Shown: positions 34,085 to 43,340, counted from the first letter of the stretch. The stretch: 64,000 bases of DNA from Azoarcus sp. KH32C (GCF_000349945.1 NC_020548.1:558001-622000), one strand, 5' to 3'. The notes: a model not told the origin generated them from the sequence alone. Program-made: numbers and translations.

Positions 34085-34644
34085 GCGCAAACTCGACGCG
34101 GAACCATGGTTGCATGCCGTCTTCTTGGAGTCGGCCTGGCAAACACTTCTTCGCCGAATAACCGACCCCGGTACGGTCCTCGTTGATGAATGGCCAGGAC
34201 TCGTCGCCGCTGTCGGTGCGCAACACAATCCTGATTCTTGCCACCCTGCGCTGATTGAGAGTCTCCCCGATCCGCCCCCGCCTATGCCGTATGCGAGCAG
34301 CACAGCCCGTCCCTCAAATTACCTTTGATTGACCGTCAGGGAACGCTGCACTGCAGATCTGACCCACGCCCAACCCTCAATCTCTTGCCTCGCCACCGCG
34401 GCAGGGGGACTCTTTTGCATATTTACACACCATTATCGATGACGTTAGACTATGATAATCAAGGCCATGCAGCGTCGGCTGGGTCATTCTCGCCACGTTC
34501 CGTAGATGTGTCGGGCTAACGCTGATAATGGCGCTCCCGCCGCCCATATTCATACATACAGACGCGTAGCCGTATCCTGAACGGATCGCAAGGCAGCCCG
34601 ATGGAGAAGTCATTTGCTTGATCGGGCCCCAGGGGAAATCAAGA
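34085..34644. other. 560-bp intergenic region before the RHS locus
   Basis: No protein-like frame or RNA gene is recognised. Composition shifts from GC-rich to AT-richer at about 34.4 kb (for example TATTTACACACCATTATCG), which marks the left edge of the acquired RHS segment. A TATGATAAT box at about 34450 could serve as a -10 element for the RHS transcript, but no good -35 was found at the right distance. Confidence 0.4.
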
Positions 34645-37600
34645 GTGAGACAAACTGTTCAATGCGGACTAATCTTGGAACGAACATTAATTATTCAATT
34701 CGGATTCATGACGATGTTATCCGCAACTGCCGTCCATGGTGCGGAATGTGACAGACTGCCCTACCAAAATCAGTGTCAAGGATCAAATTTATGGCCTACT
34801 CCAGATGGGTGGAGCCCGGACTCCAATGGAGATTGTCAGCCGGAACCCAGTCTGACGGTTCATCCATTAGATGCGCAAATAATAGTTGTCGGTTTCTGGG
34901 ACGTAAATAATTACCGATTCTTTGGCAATGATTATGTTGGAGCGATTAATTGGTGGTGTTCAACCTATCCTAATGCACTTGGCGGATTTGGCGTAAGAGC
35001 TACGGACTTTAGATTCGATACAACAAGTGGCGAATGGCGTTTTGAGTTCAGCGCATTTAAACCACCTAATTGCCCTGGCGCCGACTGGCCTACTTATACG
35101 GAGCCCAACAAGACTTCCGACTTTGACTCTGGCATGGGAGTGTCAAGGGACGGCTATTACACCTGCCCCGCGGGATCATATATGTGGGGCGGGCATACAC
35201 AAATAGAGGGGAGTACAGTATACGTCGAGTACAAGAACTCGGCCTCGAGTCCAAGTGCAAAATATCTTGTTCAAGCTTGGGCCAACAATGGCAATGATCC
35301 GGAGGGGAATCCGTTGCCATACACCTGCGCCAAGTTGCTAAACTGGGGGAAAGGTGGTGTTGTCGTGTCGGGTTCATGGCCGCCGTCTCTGAAACCGTCC
35401 GACGGTAAATGTACCGCCCGAACTTTGCTGGATGGCACTCTGCAGTACGACCCCCTTGACCCGGACTGTTCAGTGTCGCAGCAATGCACCGTCCCCGACA
35501 AGCCTGAGAAGACTCTTGGCACCCCCGACACCTGCGTTGGCAATCCGGTCAATGTTGCCACCGGCAACAAATACCAGCGCGAAGCCGATTACGTTGGGAT
35601 GAGCTCCTTCCCTCTTAGCCTGATTCGTCACTACAACAGCCAAGCTAATGTCGCAGGGGGCGCGGGCTATAACTGGAACCTCTTCCCCCGTCTTAGCTTC
35701 CTTTCCGGTACAACCTCGACGCTGACCTACCCTGACGGCCGTGTGATCGCCTTCAACCTTATTGGCGGCCAATGGCAGGCCGATGCCGATGTGCAAGAAC
35801 GTCTTGCCCAGTCGGGGAGTGGCTGGCAAGTCACCTTCCCTGAAGGGAGAATCGAAGTATTCGATGACAATGGTATGTTCATTGCTTCTCGGCACATCAG
35901 CGGCCTTGGCTTCGCGGTTGCTTACCCAAGCGCTGCTAGGACCATCATTACCGACAGCTTCGGCCGCAGCCTGACACTCGATTTAGACGCCTTAGGCAGG
36001 CTCGATCATGTGACGGACCCGGCAGGCGGCGTTTATCGCTACACCTATGATGCCAACGGCAACCTCGCTACGGTGGCCTACCCTGACGACACCCCTGCAG
36101 ACGACACCGACAACCCAGTCCGCACCCATCATTTCGAGGATGCCCGTTTCCCCCATGCACTGACCGGCATCAGCGACGAGATCGGCGAACGATACGCCAC
36201 CTGGGACTATGACGACCAAGGCAGGGCGATTCTGTCGACTCATGCAGCCAATGCCAGCCGGGTAGGTCTGAATTACAACATGAACAGCAGCACGTCGGTC
36301 ACCGATGCCCTGGGGACAGTCCGTAGCTACAGCTTCATCTCGGTTCTTGGCGTCCCCAGAAACAACGGAGTTTCGCAACCTGGTGGTCCGGGTTGCAACG
36401 CGTCGTCGTCGGCGCTCACATACGACGCGAACGGCAATGTCTCGAGCCGCAGCGACTTCAACAACCACAAGACCTGCTACAGGTATGACCTGGCTCGTAA
36501 CCTAGAAACTGTCCGACTCGAAGGCCTGGACGGCGCTGCTACCTGCCCCTCGGACCTCGGCGCCGTCGCGCCCGCAGCGGGACAGCGAAAGGTGAGCACC
36601 CAGTGGCATCCCGCATGGCGCCTGGAAACCCGCCGCGCAGAGCCGAAGAAGATCACCACCTGGGTCTACAACGGTCAATCCGACCCTACAGCGGGAGGAG
36701 CCATCTTGAGCTGCGCCCCGGCCGACGCTTACGTGGTGGGCACCAGTTCGATCGCTGTGTTGTGCAAGAAGGTCGAACAACCGACCGTCGACGCCACCGG
36801 CGCAGCGGGCTTCTCGGCCGCCGCCGATGGAGGCGCCCGGGTGTGGGCCTACACCTACGATCGCTATGGCCACGTACTCAACGCCAATGGCCCGCGCACC
36901 GACGTCTCCGATGTCACCACCTTTGAATACTGGCCTGCCGACGCCGTCTGCCCCGGAGCCGAGCAAGGCGCGGGTCTGGACAAGGGCTGTCGGGGCGAAC
37001 TGAAGCGCATCACCAATGCCGTGGGCCATCGCATCGACTACCTCAAGTACAACGCCCACGGTCAAGTTCTACAAATGACCGATCCCAATGGCGTCTCCAT
37101 CACTTTCACCTACGATCCGCGCCGACACCTGACCAGCAATACGGCGGATAGCAAGAGCACGACTTACGGCTATACGCCTTGGGGCGGCCTGGAACGGGTG
37201 ACCCTGCCTGATGGCAGCTATACCATCTACACCTATGATCCGGCCCACCGCCTCACGGACATCGCCGACAACGTGGGCAACGTCACTCACTACACGCTGG
37301 ATGCCGCCGGGAACGTCCTCGTGGCCGACACCAGCGACATCCAGGGGCGGCTGGCCCAACGCGACAAGACCGACTTTGACGCCTTGGGCAGGCAGTGGAA
37401 GCGTTACGACGCTCGCGGCTACATCACCGAAATGTGGCACGACGCGATGGGTGCCGCGAACAACTTGATCGACGCGAAGGGTCGTGCCACAACGTACACC
37501 CGCGACACTCTGGGCCGGCTAGCCGAACTCATTGATCCCCTTCCAACCCCTGGGCACACCAAGTTCGGTTGGGACGGGGCCCACCAATTGGTAAGCCTCA

Positions 37601-38553
37601 CCGCTCCGAACGGTGCCCTGAACAGCTTCGCAGTGGATGGCCTAGGCCAGATGAAGCAGGAACAAAGCGCCGACCGTGGCACGCTCGCCGTCGCCTATGA
37701 CGGCGCCGGCAACCTCAAGACGCGGCGGGATGCCAGTGGTCGTCAGAGCAACTATACGTACGATGCGGCCAACCGCCTCACCCAAGTCCAGCAGCTCTCC
37801 AGCAGTGGGCAGGTCGACGAAACGCTGACCTATACATGGGACGCGGCACCAGGGTGCACCTATGGTGTCGGACGACTGTGTCAGCTGAGTGATGGCGCGG
37901 GCAGCACCACCTACCGCTACGATCCGAAAGGCAACCTGCTCGGCACGACTCGGACCGAAGCGGGGTACAGCTACACCACCGCGTATACTCCCGACGCAGT
38001 CGGGCGTAACGTTGCTTTGATCACCCCCACTGGCGCGCTCCTCGACCGAGGACGCGATGCCGGCGGGCGCACCACTCGCCTCACCGCCACCGTGGGTAAC
38101 ACGACCCAGACCGTCGTTTCCGATATCGAATACGACGGCACCGGCCGCGTCACCAGCGAACTTCTTGCCGGCAAGCTCCTGACGCTCACGAGCTACGACA
38201 CCGACGGCCGTCTGACCACCGACGACACCACCCCTCAGCAGCCCACGATCAACCTCTCCGTCGCCAAGCCCTATGTACGCCTTGGCGAGGGCTTGGAAAT
38301 CACCGCTACCCTCAGCGTCCCCCAAGCCAGCGGCAGTATCGTCTTGTGTGAGGGCGATTGCTTGGACAGTCACCTCCTGGGCGAACAAACCGTCCTTAAC
38401 GGCGTGGCTCCGTTCACCCTGACCAGCTTGAGCCGGGGCATCCATCGCCTTTGGGCTCGATATGTCGCCCAAGCACCCTTCGTCGATGCCACGTCGGCCC
38501 AACGCACCGTGTTCGTCGCCGTGCCTCCCTTCCTCCTGACCGAAACCCCCTGA
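34645..38553 (+). CDS. Secreted RHS/YD-repeat protein lacking its own core and toxin end
   Basis: The product of about 1302 residues starts at a GTG preceded by AGGGGAAATC and has a signal-peptide-like N-terminus ending near ATAVHGAEC. A Cys- and Trp-rich N-terminal domain (about 30-290) is followed by the RHS-associated phrase NVATGNKYQREADYVGMSSF and a long array of YD repeats such as YRYTYDANGNLATVAYP, ITFTYDPRRHL and YTYDAANRLTQVQQL. The last 100 residues form an Ig-like domain (about 1205-1300). The usual RHS core and DPxG toxin junction are absent but occur in the gene 390 bp downstream. YD arrays build a cocoon around a toxin, so shell and toxin appear to be made as separate exported chains. 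Confidence 0.85.
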   Translation: MRQTVQCGLILERTLIIQFGFMTMLSATAVHGAECDRLPYQNQCQGSNLWPTPDGWSPDSNGDCQPEPSLTVHPLDAQIIVVGFWDVNNYRFFGNDYVGAINWWCSTYPNALGGFGVRATDFRFDTTSGEWRFEFSAFKPPNCPGADWPTYTEPNKTSDFDSGMGVSRDGYYTCPAGSYMWGGHTQIEGSTVYVEYKNSASSPSAKYLVQAWANNGNDPEGNPLPYTCAKLLNWGKGGVVVSGSWPPSLKPSDGKCTARTLLDGTLQYDPLDPDCSVSQQCTVPDKPEKTLGTPDTCVGNPVNVATGNKYQREADYVGMSSFPLSLIRHYNSQANVAGGAGYNWNLFPRLSFLSGTTSTLTYPDGRVIAFNLIGGQWQADADVQERLAQSGSGWQVTFPEGRIEVFDDNGMFIASRHISGLGFAVAYPSAARTIITDSFGRSLTLDLDALGRLDHVTDPAGGVYRYTYDANGNLATVAYPDDTPADDTDNPVRTHHFEDARFPHALTGISDEIGERYATWDYDDQGRAILSTHAANASRVGLNYNMNSSTSVTDALGTVRSYSFISVLGVPRNNGVSQPGGPGCNASSSALTYDANGNVSSRSDFNNHKTCYRYDLARNLETVRLEGLDGAATCPSDLGAVAPAAGQRKVSTQWHPAWRLETRRAEPKKITTWVYNGQSDPTAGGAILSCAPADAYVVGTSSIAVLCKKVEQPTVDATGAAGFSAAADGGARVWAYTYDRYGHVLNANGPRTDVSDVTTFEYWPADAVCPGAEQGAGLDKGCRGELKRITNAVGHRIDYLKYNAHGQVLQMTDPNGVSITFTYDPRRHLTSNTADSKSTTYGYTPWGGLERVTLPDGSYTIYTYDPAHRLTDIADNVGNVTHYTLDAAGNVLVADTSDIQGRLAQRDKTDFDALGRQWKRYDARGYITEMWHDAMGAANNLIDAKGRATTYTRDTLGRLAELIDPLPTPGHTKFGWDGAHQLVSLTAPNGALNSFAVDGLGQMKQEQSADRGTLAVAYDGAGNLKTRRDASGRQSNYTYDAANRLTQVQQLSSSGQVDETLTYTWDAAPGCTYGVGRLCQLSDGAGSTTYRYDPKGNLLGTTRTEAGYSYTTAYTPDAVGRNVALITPTGALLDRGRDAGGRTTRLTATVGNTTQTVVSDIEYDGTGRVTSELLAGKLLTLTSYDTDGRLTTDDTTPQQPTINLSVAKPYVRLGEGLEITATLSVPQASGSIVLCEGDCLDSHLLGEQTVLNGVAPFTLTSLSRGIHRLWARYVAQAPFVDATSAQRTVFVAVPPFLLTETP

Positions 38554-38577
38554 TCCACCGACCTGGAGATCTCACCC

Positions 38578-38934
38578 ATGTCCCGACTGCTCCTCCGCCT
38601 GGCTTCCCCTCTGTTCGCGCTCCTCATGGCGACTCCAGCCGGCGCCGCCGTTCTTACTTGCAACGGCACCATCAACCAAGTGCGCCTCGTCACTGATGGC
38701 AGCTTGCAAGTCTTACCGAGCTGGCGCGGCGACTGGGTCAACCTGTGCAACATCAACACCATCTGGAAGAGCATCCCTCTCGAAGTTTGCAAGCGCCTCC
38801 ATGCTTCGGCCCTGACCGCGCAAGCGACGCAAGGCACCACGTCCACGTACTATGCGAGCGCGACCGCTACGTCGTGCGGGACCATGGCCACCGGAACGAC
38901 GGCCGACGCCCCAACCTCCTTTACAAATCAGTAG
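38578..38934 (+). CDS. Small secreted protein between the two RHS genes
   Basis: The 118-residue product begins MSRLLLRLASPLFALLMATP with a signal peptide ending near GAAVLTC. The mature part of about 95 residues contains four Cys (in LTCNG, VNLCNIN, LEVCKRL and ATSCGTM), which suggests two disulfides. It belongs to no family I recognise. CTGGAGATCTCACCC provides the ribosome binding site. It starts 24 bp after the first RHS gene and ends 10 bp before the second, so all three are one transcript. A chaperone, lid or adaptor joining the two RHS chains is possible; there is no direct evidence. Confidence 0.75.
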   Translation: MSRLLLRLASPLFALLMATPAGAAVLTCNGTINQVRLVTDGSLQVLPSWRGDWVNLCNINTIWKSIPLEVCKRLHASALTAQATQGTTSTYYASATATSCGTMATGTTADAPTSFTNQ

Positions 38935-38944
38935 GGGCGTCTCG

Positions 38945-40312
38945 ATGCAGTGCATCCGATCGTTCCTGCTCCCGGCCTACCTCATCGGCCTGCTTCCCAT
39001 GCTCGCGGGGGCAGCTGGCACGTACCAGTATGATGAGTTGGGCAACCTTCAGGTCCTCACCACCACTACCGGCGTTCACACTTACACCTACGATGAAATT
39101 AACCGCCTGGACCAGGAAAGCGGGCCGACTGGGGCCCGAGATCATGTTTACGACGCGAACGGTAATCGCAGCACAGATGGTGTCGGCACTACCGCCACCT
39201 ACGCCCCCAACAGCGATCGCCTAGCCACTGTAAACGGCACCACGGTAAGCCTGGATGCCGCGGGCAACATACTGTCGGATGGAGTCAATACCTACACTTG
39301 GGATGGTGCCGCCCGCTTGAAGACGGTAAGTCGCGGCAACAAACTGTGGGTCACCTATTACTATGACTACAAGAGCCGCAGGACGCGCAAGGAGACGACG
39401 TCCCGAGCACCGCAAGGGGCCCAAGTGGTGGTCTACCATTACGATCTGGAAGATCGCCTGCTGGCTGAAACCCTGGCTGACGGCACGCCGCTCAAAACCT
39501 ACGTCTGGGACGATGGACGCCTCCTGGCGCAGTTGGACCACGCCACCACTCCGCCCACGCTGCTGACTTTCGATACCGACCACCTCGGCACCCCGCGCAC
39601 CGCCCGAACCAGCACCGGCACCGTGGTTTGGCGCTGGGACTCCGATGGCTACGGCACGACGCTACCCAATGAGGACCCGGACGGCGACGGCAAAAAAACG
39701 GTCATCAACCTTCGCTTCCCCGGCCAGTACTTTGACCAAGAGTCGGGTCTGCATTACAACTGGCATCGGTATTATTCGCCCAAGTTGGGGAGGTATCTCA
39801 GCGCGGATCCGATTGGGGTGGCGGGAGGTCCCAATATGTACCTCTATGTCAGGGGAAGTCCAACCAAATACGTTGATCCTGCTGGATTGGATAGAGAAGT
39901 TATTTTCTGGAGTCCGTTGCCGCACCCTGGTTCAATCTTTGGCCACGTTTCATCGCGAGGCGGAAATGGAGAAAACCAGTCTTTTGGCCCTGACGGCTGG
40001 GATAAGACTTATCCAGCCGCCGATCAATACATCGATCGCCAAACCACGAATAACAAGCGTACCGGGTTGGGGGTGGTCGTTGAACTCAATAAAGATCAGG
40101 ATGCTCAGTACGACCAATGCATGTCCAATGCAAAGTCAACAATGTCGGGAGACGACTATAACGGTCTGACAAACTGTTCATCGCCATCTCAAGCTTGCCT
40201 CATTCAGGCTGGGATCCCCATTTCACCTTCAATTTTGCCTGGATCGTATCAGCAAGATCTGCTGAATAGCGGTTCCGTGAAGTCCATCAACTGGTATGGA
40301 TCAAGGAAGTGA
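38945..40312 (+). CDS. Secreted RHS core protein with a candidate permuted papain-like toxin domain
   Basis: The 455-residue product has a signal peptide (ending near LAGAAGTY), YD repeats (about 25-260) and the complete RHS-associated core: FDTDHLGTPRTARTSTG, FPGQYFDQESGLHYNWHRYY and LGRYLSADPIGVAGGPNMYL, closing at DPAGLD (311-316). The 139-residue variable tip that follows should be the effector. It carries a His in FGHVSS (His334) and a Cys in LTNCSSPSQ (Cys411), an order and spacing seen in circularly permuted NlpC/papain-like folds, where His precedes Cys. That assignment is mine and unproven. A small protein gene overlapping its stop codon is a candidate immunity gene. Confidence 0.82.
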   Translation: MQCIRSFLLPAYLIGLLPMLAGAAGTYQYDELGNLQVLTTTTGVHTYTYDEINRLDQESGPTGARDHVYDANGNRSTDGVGTTATYAPNSDRLATVNGTTVSLDAAGNILSDGVNTYTWDGAARLKTVSRGNKLWVTYYYDYKSRRTRKETTSRAPQGAQVVVYHYDLEDRLLAETLADGTPLKTYVWDDGRLLAQLDHATTPPTLLTFDTDHLGTPRTARTSTGTVVWRWDSDGYGTTLPNEDPDGDGKKTVINLRFPGQYFDQESGLHYNWHRYYSPKLGRYLSADPIGVAGGPNMYLYVRGSPTKYVDPAGLDREVIFWSPLPHPGSIFGHVSSRGGNGENQSFGPDGWDKTYPAADQYIDRQTTNNKRTGLGVVVELNKDQDAQYDQCMSNAKSTMSGDDYNGLTNCSSPSQACLIQAGIPISPSILPGSYQQDLLNSGSVKSINWYGSRK

Positions 40313-40695
40313 AAACAAAAACTCTCGTCATCCTCGCCCTCCTGACTACGCTCGTTTCGTTGTATGTTGGAGCAGGGTTTGACATTCAGGTAAATGCTCA
40401 AGTCCCCATTTACATTTCACGGGAGAACATCCCGTTGGCAGAGAGGCCCTTGCTGACCCAACTAAACCCTGGCGACCATGTACTGTCACTGGGATGCTTC
40501 GATAACAAATCGGACATTTTTTTTCATGTTGCCCTTCCAGACGACAGGGCGGGGTACCTCTACGATTTCAAGTTCGGCGCCAGTAAGCGGTTAATTCCAA
40601 CCGTTATAGGTCTCAGGCATTTTCTGGCAGATCCAATCGCGAGTCTGCAATGTCTTATTATGATACCGGAGTACTCTGTCGAATTACGCAAGTAG
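40309..40695 (+). CDS. Candidate immunity protein for the RHS effector
   Basis: The 128-residue product starts at a GTG that overlaps the RHS stop codon (GTGA), a common layout for toxin-immunity pairs. It has an N-terminal signal or anchor helix (about residues 4-22, LVILALLTTLVSLYVGAG). The domain that follows contains LNPGDHVLSLGCFDNKSDIF and ALPDDRAGYLYDF, a pattern reminiscent of bacterial SH3-like folds. An exported, periplasm-facing immunity protein would fit an effector acting on the cell wall or in the periplasm. No family name is recognised; the immunity role rests on position and topology. Confidence 0.6.
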   Translation: MKTKTLVILALLTTLVSLYVGAGFDIQVNAQVPIYISRENIPLAERPLLTQLNPGDHVLSLGCFDNKSDIFFHVALPDDRAGYLYDFKFGASKRLIPTVIGLRHFLADPIASLQCLIMIPEYSVELRK

Positions 40696-40968
40696 GAATT
40701 TATCTCTAAACGTATGCAATCCGGACTGGCGCAGCCATTTCCAATCGCCTTTCGACATTTAGTGAATAACGAGATGGTGGCCAGTCATTTTTTGATACTC
40801 ATGCTGCTTTCCGTCAGTGCATGCGATACTGATACAATGAGAAACGAGGCGAACAACAAGTCCGAATACTCGATTCTTCAGGCATACGAATACGAGTACC
40901 GGGAGGAAAAAAACGATATGAATCGCCCCGGGTTTCGCGGAGGCTCCAACTCTTGAGAAGATGGAGCC

Positions 40969-41289
40969 ATGAAGAAGACGACGAAGTTCTCCCCCGAAGT
41001 GCGCGAGCGGGCCGTGCGCATGGTGTTCGAGCAGCGCGACCAGCATGGATCACAGTGGGCGGCGATCGAATCGATCGCGGCCAAGATCGGTTGCAGCGCG
41101 CAGACGCTGTCGAACTGGGTGCGCCGGTACGAGCGGGACACCGGGCAGCGTGATGGGGTCAGCACTGCAGAGGCGGCCCGCATCAAGGAGCTCGAGCGCG
41201 AGGTCCGCGAGCTGAAGAAGGCCAACGAGATTCTGCGCCTTGCCAGCGCGTATTTCGCGCAGGCGGAGCTCGACCGCCGCAACAAGTGA
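40969..41289 (+). CDS. IS3-family transposase OrfA
   Basis: The 106-residue OrfA has the helix-turn-helix of IS3 elements (FSPEVRERAVRMVFEQRDQH and IAAKIGCSAQTLSNWVRRYE, residues 7-58). A leucine-zipper-like coiled coil follows (RIKELEREVRELKKANEILR, about 71-95). It binds the element ends and is joined to OrfB by programmed -1 frameshifting in the active transposase of related elements. The ATG follows GATGGAGCC. It overlaps OrfB by four bases. Confidence 0.92.
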   Translation: MKKTTKFSPEVRERAVRMVFEQRDQHGSQWAAIESIAAKIGCSAQTLSNWVRRYERDTGQRDGVSTAEAARIKELEREVRELKKANEILRLASAYFAQAELDRRNK

Positions 41290-42191
41290 TGAACAGTTTC
41301 ATCGACACGCACCGCGAGCGCTTCGGGGTCGAGCCGATCTGCAGGGTGCTGCAGGTTGCCCCGTCGGCCTATCGTCGCGCGGTAGCCCGTCGGCGTGATC
41401 CCGCCTTGCGCTGTCTGCGAGCCCGTCGCGACGAGGTGCTGGAGGGGCACATCGAGCGGATCTGGGAGGCGAATCTGCAGGTGTATGGAGCGCGCAAGGT
41501 ATGGCGGCAGTTGCAGCGGGAAGGCGTCGAGGTCGCCCGCTGCACGGTTGAACGGCTGATGCGTGCCCAGGGTTTGCGCGGTGCAATGCGCGGAAAGGCG
41601 CTGCGGACCACCCGCCCGGATTCGATTGCGCCGTGTCCGCTCGATCGCGTCAATCGCCAGTTCGTCGCCCAGCGCCCAAACCAATTGTGGGTGTCCGACT
41701 TTACGTATGTCTCGACCTGGCAGGGGTTCGTGTACGTCGCCTTTGTGGTCGACGTCTTCGCCCGCTACATCGTGGGTTGGCGCGTCAGTCGATCCATGCA
41801 GACCGAGTTCGTCCTCGACGCCCTGGAGCAGGCCCTGTGGGCTCGTCAGCCTGAACGTAATGCCTTGGTCCATCACAGCGATCGCGGTTCCCAGTACGTC
41901 TCGATCCGATACAGCGAACGTTTGGCAGAAGCGGGCATCGAGCCGTCGGTCGGCAGCCGTGGTGATAGCTACGACAATGCCCTGGCCGAAACCATCAACG
42001 GCCTGTACAAGGCCGAAGTCATCCACCGGCGAGGGCCTTGGAAGAGCGTTGAAGCGGTCGAGTTGGCCACCCTCGAATGGGTCTCATGGTTCAACCATCA
42101 CCGCTTGCTTGAGCCGATCGGGTACATTCCTCCCGCCGAAGCCGAGGCAAACTACTACCGCAACCTCAGCGAGCAGGCGGTCGCCGCCTGA
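41286..42191 (+). CDS. IS3-family transposase OrfB (DDE integrase domain)
   Basis: The 301-residue OrfB carries the HTH_21 region (YGARKVWRQLQREGVEVARC) and the retroviral-integrase-like catalytic core. The DDE residues appear in LWVSDFTYVSTWQGFVYVAF (first Asp), HHSDRGSQYVS (second Asp) and SYDNALAETINGLYKAEVIH (Glu). All three are present, so the transposase should be active. The GTG at 41286 overlaps the OrfA stop. Confidence 0.93.
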   Translation: MMNSFIDTHRERFGVEPICRVLQVAPSAYRRAVARRRDPALRCLRARRDEVLEGHIERIWEANLQVYGARKVWRQLQREGVEVARCTVERLMRAQGLRGAMRGKALRTTRPDSIAPCPLDRVNRQFVAQRPNQLWVSDFTYVSTWQGFVYVAFVVDVFARYIVGWRVSRSMQTEFVLDALEQALWARQPERNALVHHSDRGSQYVSIRYSERLAEAGIEPSVGSRGDSYDNALAETINGLYKAEVIHRRGPWKSVEAVELATLEWVSWFNHHRLLEPIGYIPPAEAEANYYRNLSEQAVAA

Positions 42192-42538
42192 CTCAAACAA
42201 AACGGCCTCCGCGAAACCCGGGGCGATTCAATAAGCCGTATTTACTATTCAAGAATGCCTTGAAATCAGACGCCACGGTCGTTGCATTCCCGATTAGAGG
42301 CAAAGCAACGGGATATGTTGTGATACTGGCCCGCACGGAGGGGATGCCGATCGTCAAAGCTATGACCGACGTCGATTTTGTGGTCACGCGTACTACATTC
42401 GATGAAGTGAGGGCCGTAACTCCCTTGTCGAAGGAAGTTGAGCAATTTATTGCGACTCACGTTCAACAATGAATCTGATCTTGAGAACGGCACGTCGAAA
42501 TATACTGCTCCCGATTCCACTGACACCTACGACGCCAC

Positions 42539-43288
42539 TCAGACGAGTGCATCCCAAAGCAATTTCACGCCGGATACGCCGAGCATCACCGTCGCGAACA
42601 CGAAGAACACCCGCTCGGGGATGCGCGCCAGCGCCTTCAGGCCGATCCACACGCCGACCGGCGCCATGGGCGCAAGCAGCAGCGACACCTTCAGCGTCTC
42701 CCACGAGAAGAGGCCGAGCGCGATGTAGGGCACGATCTTCACCGCATTCACCGCGGTGAAGAAGATCACCGTCGTCGCGACGAAAGTGCCTTTCGGCAGG
42801 TTGCGATTCAGCAGATAGACCAGCAGCGGCGGCGAGCCGGCGTGCGCGATTGTGCTCGTGAAACCCGACACCGCGCCCCAGAAGAGGCCGGTTCCCTTGC
42901 CCGGCGGCCCTTCCATTTTCAGCCGCGCCCGCAAACCAAAGATGCGGTCGAGCGAGAACAGCACGGCGATGCCCCCGACGCAGCCCTTCACCGCCTTCTC
43001 GGGCATCCAGCCGAAGACCAGCGAGCCGATCAGCATCCCGAGCGCCGCCGCCGGCAGCAGCAGGCGGATCTCCTCCTTGTCCCACTTGCCCCAGTAGGCG
43101 CGGATGCCGATCCAGTCGATGAAGCACAAGAGCGGCAGCATCACCGCCGCGGCCTGGCCGGGTGTGATCCACAGCGACATGAAGGGCACGGCGAGGCCTC
43201 CGAAGGCGCCGCCGAGGCCGGACTTGGAGATGCCGGTGAGCAGCACGGCGATGCCGGCGACGATCCAGCCAACGGTGTCGAAAGTCAT
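42539..43288 (-). CDS. TauE/SafE-family anion exporter
   Basis: The 249-residue protein has about eight membrane helices and the family's glycine-rich segments: AGIAVLLTGISKSGLGGAFG near residue 12 and GAVSGFTSTIAHAGSPPLLV near residue 138. TauE/SafE proteins export sulfite, sulfoacetate or other organic anions. It follows the aroD-like gene in the same direction, but a strong terminator lies between them (43297-43340), so it may be transcribed separately or only by readthrough. It could release or take up an acid linked to the catabolic operon. Confidence 0.82.
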   Translation of the reverse strand: MTFDTVGWIVAGIAVLLTGISKSGLGGAFGGLAVPFMSLWITPGQAAAVMLPLLCFIDWIGIRAYWGKWDKEEIRLLLPAAALGMLIGSLVFGWMPEKAVKGCVGGIAVLFSLDRIFGLRARLKMEGPPGKGTGLFWGAVSGFTSTIAHAGSPPLLVYLLNRNLPKGTFVATTVIFFTAVNAVKIVPYIALGLFSWETLKVSLLLAPMAPVGVWIGLKALARIPERVFFVFATVMLGVSGVKLLWDALV

Positions 43289-43296
43289 CGGGTATC

Positions 43297-43340
43297 CGGA
43301 AAAAGCAAAAGCCGCATCGAGCCGTCGGGCCGGATGCGGC
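43297..43340 (-). terminator. Rho-independent terminator of the catabolic operon
   Basis: On the minus strand GCCGCATC pairs perfectly with GATGCGGC (43311-43340 on the plus strand) around a GC-rich 14-base loop, followed directly by TTTTGCTTTTT. It stands 50 bp after the aroD-like gene and 9 bp before the TauE/SafE start, and should end the long leftward transcript. Confidence 0.75.

Larger units (their letters stand above)
40919..42230 (+). mobile_element. Complete IS3-family insertion sequence, 1312 bp
   Basis: The element is bounded by 26-bp perfect inverted repeats (TGAATCGCCCCGGGTTTCGC at the left end; its complement ends at 42230). A 3-bp target duplication ATA flanks it (40916-40918 and 42231-42233). 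It carries the usual two overlapping reading frames. Ends, both frames and the target duplication are all intact, so it is probably recent and possibly still mobile. Confidence 0.93.
40774..42472 (+). pseudogene. Lipoprotein gene interrupted by an IS3-family element (second immunity candidate)
   Basis: The 5' part (from ATG 40774) encodes MVASHFLILMLLSVSACDTD, with a lipobox ending at SAC, then a charged segment up to REEKND. The 3' part after the insertion (42234-42472) encodes KPYLLFKNALKSDATVVAFP and ends at EQFIATHVQQ. Removing the element and one copy of the ATA duplication joins the two halves exactly in frame, giving a lipoprotein of about 127 residues (147 if the upstream ATG at 40714 is used). 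The gene therefore looks recently broken by a single event and otherwise intact. Its place right after the RHS effector and candidate immunity gene suggests it also belonged to that module. Confidence 0.75.
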
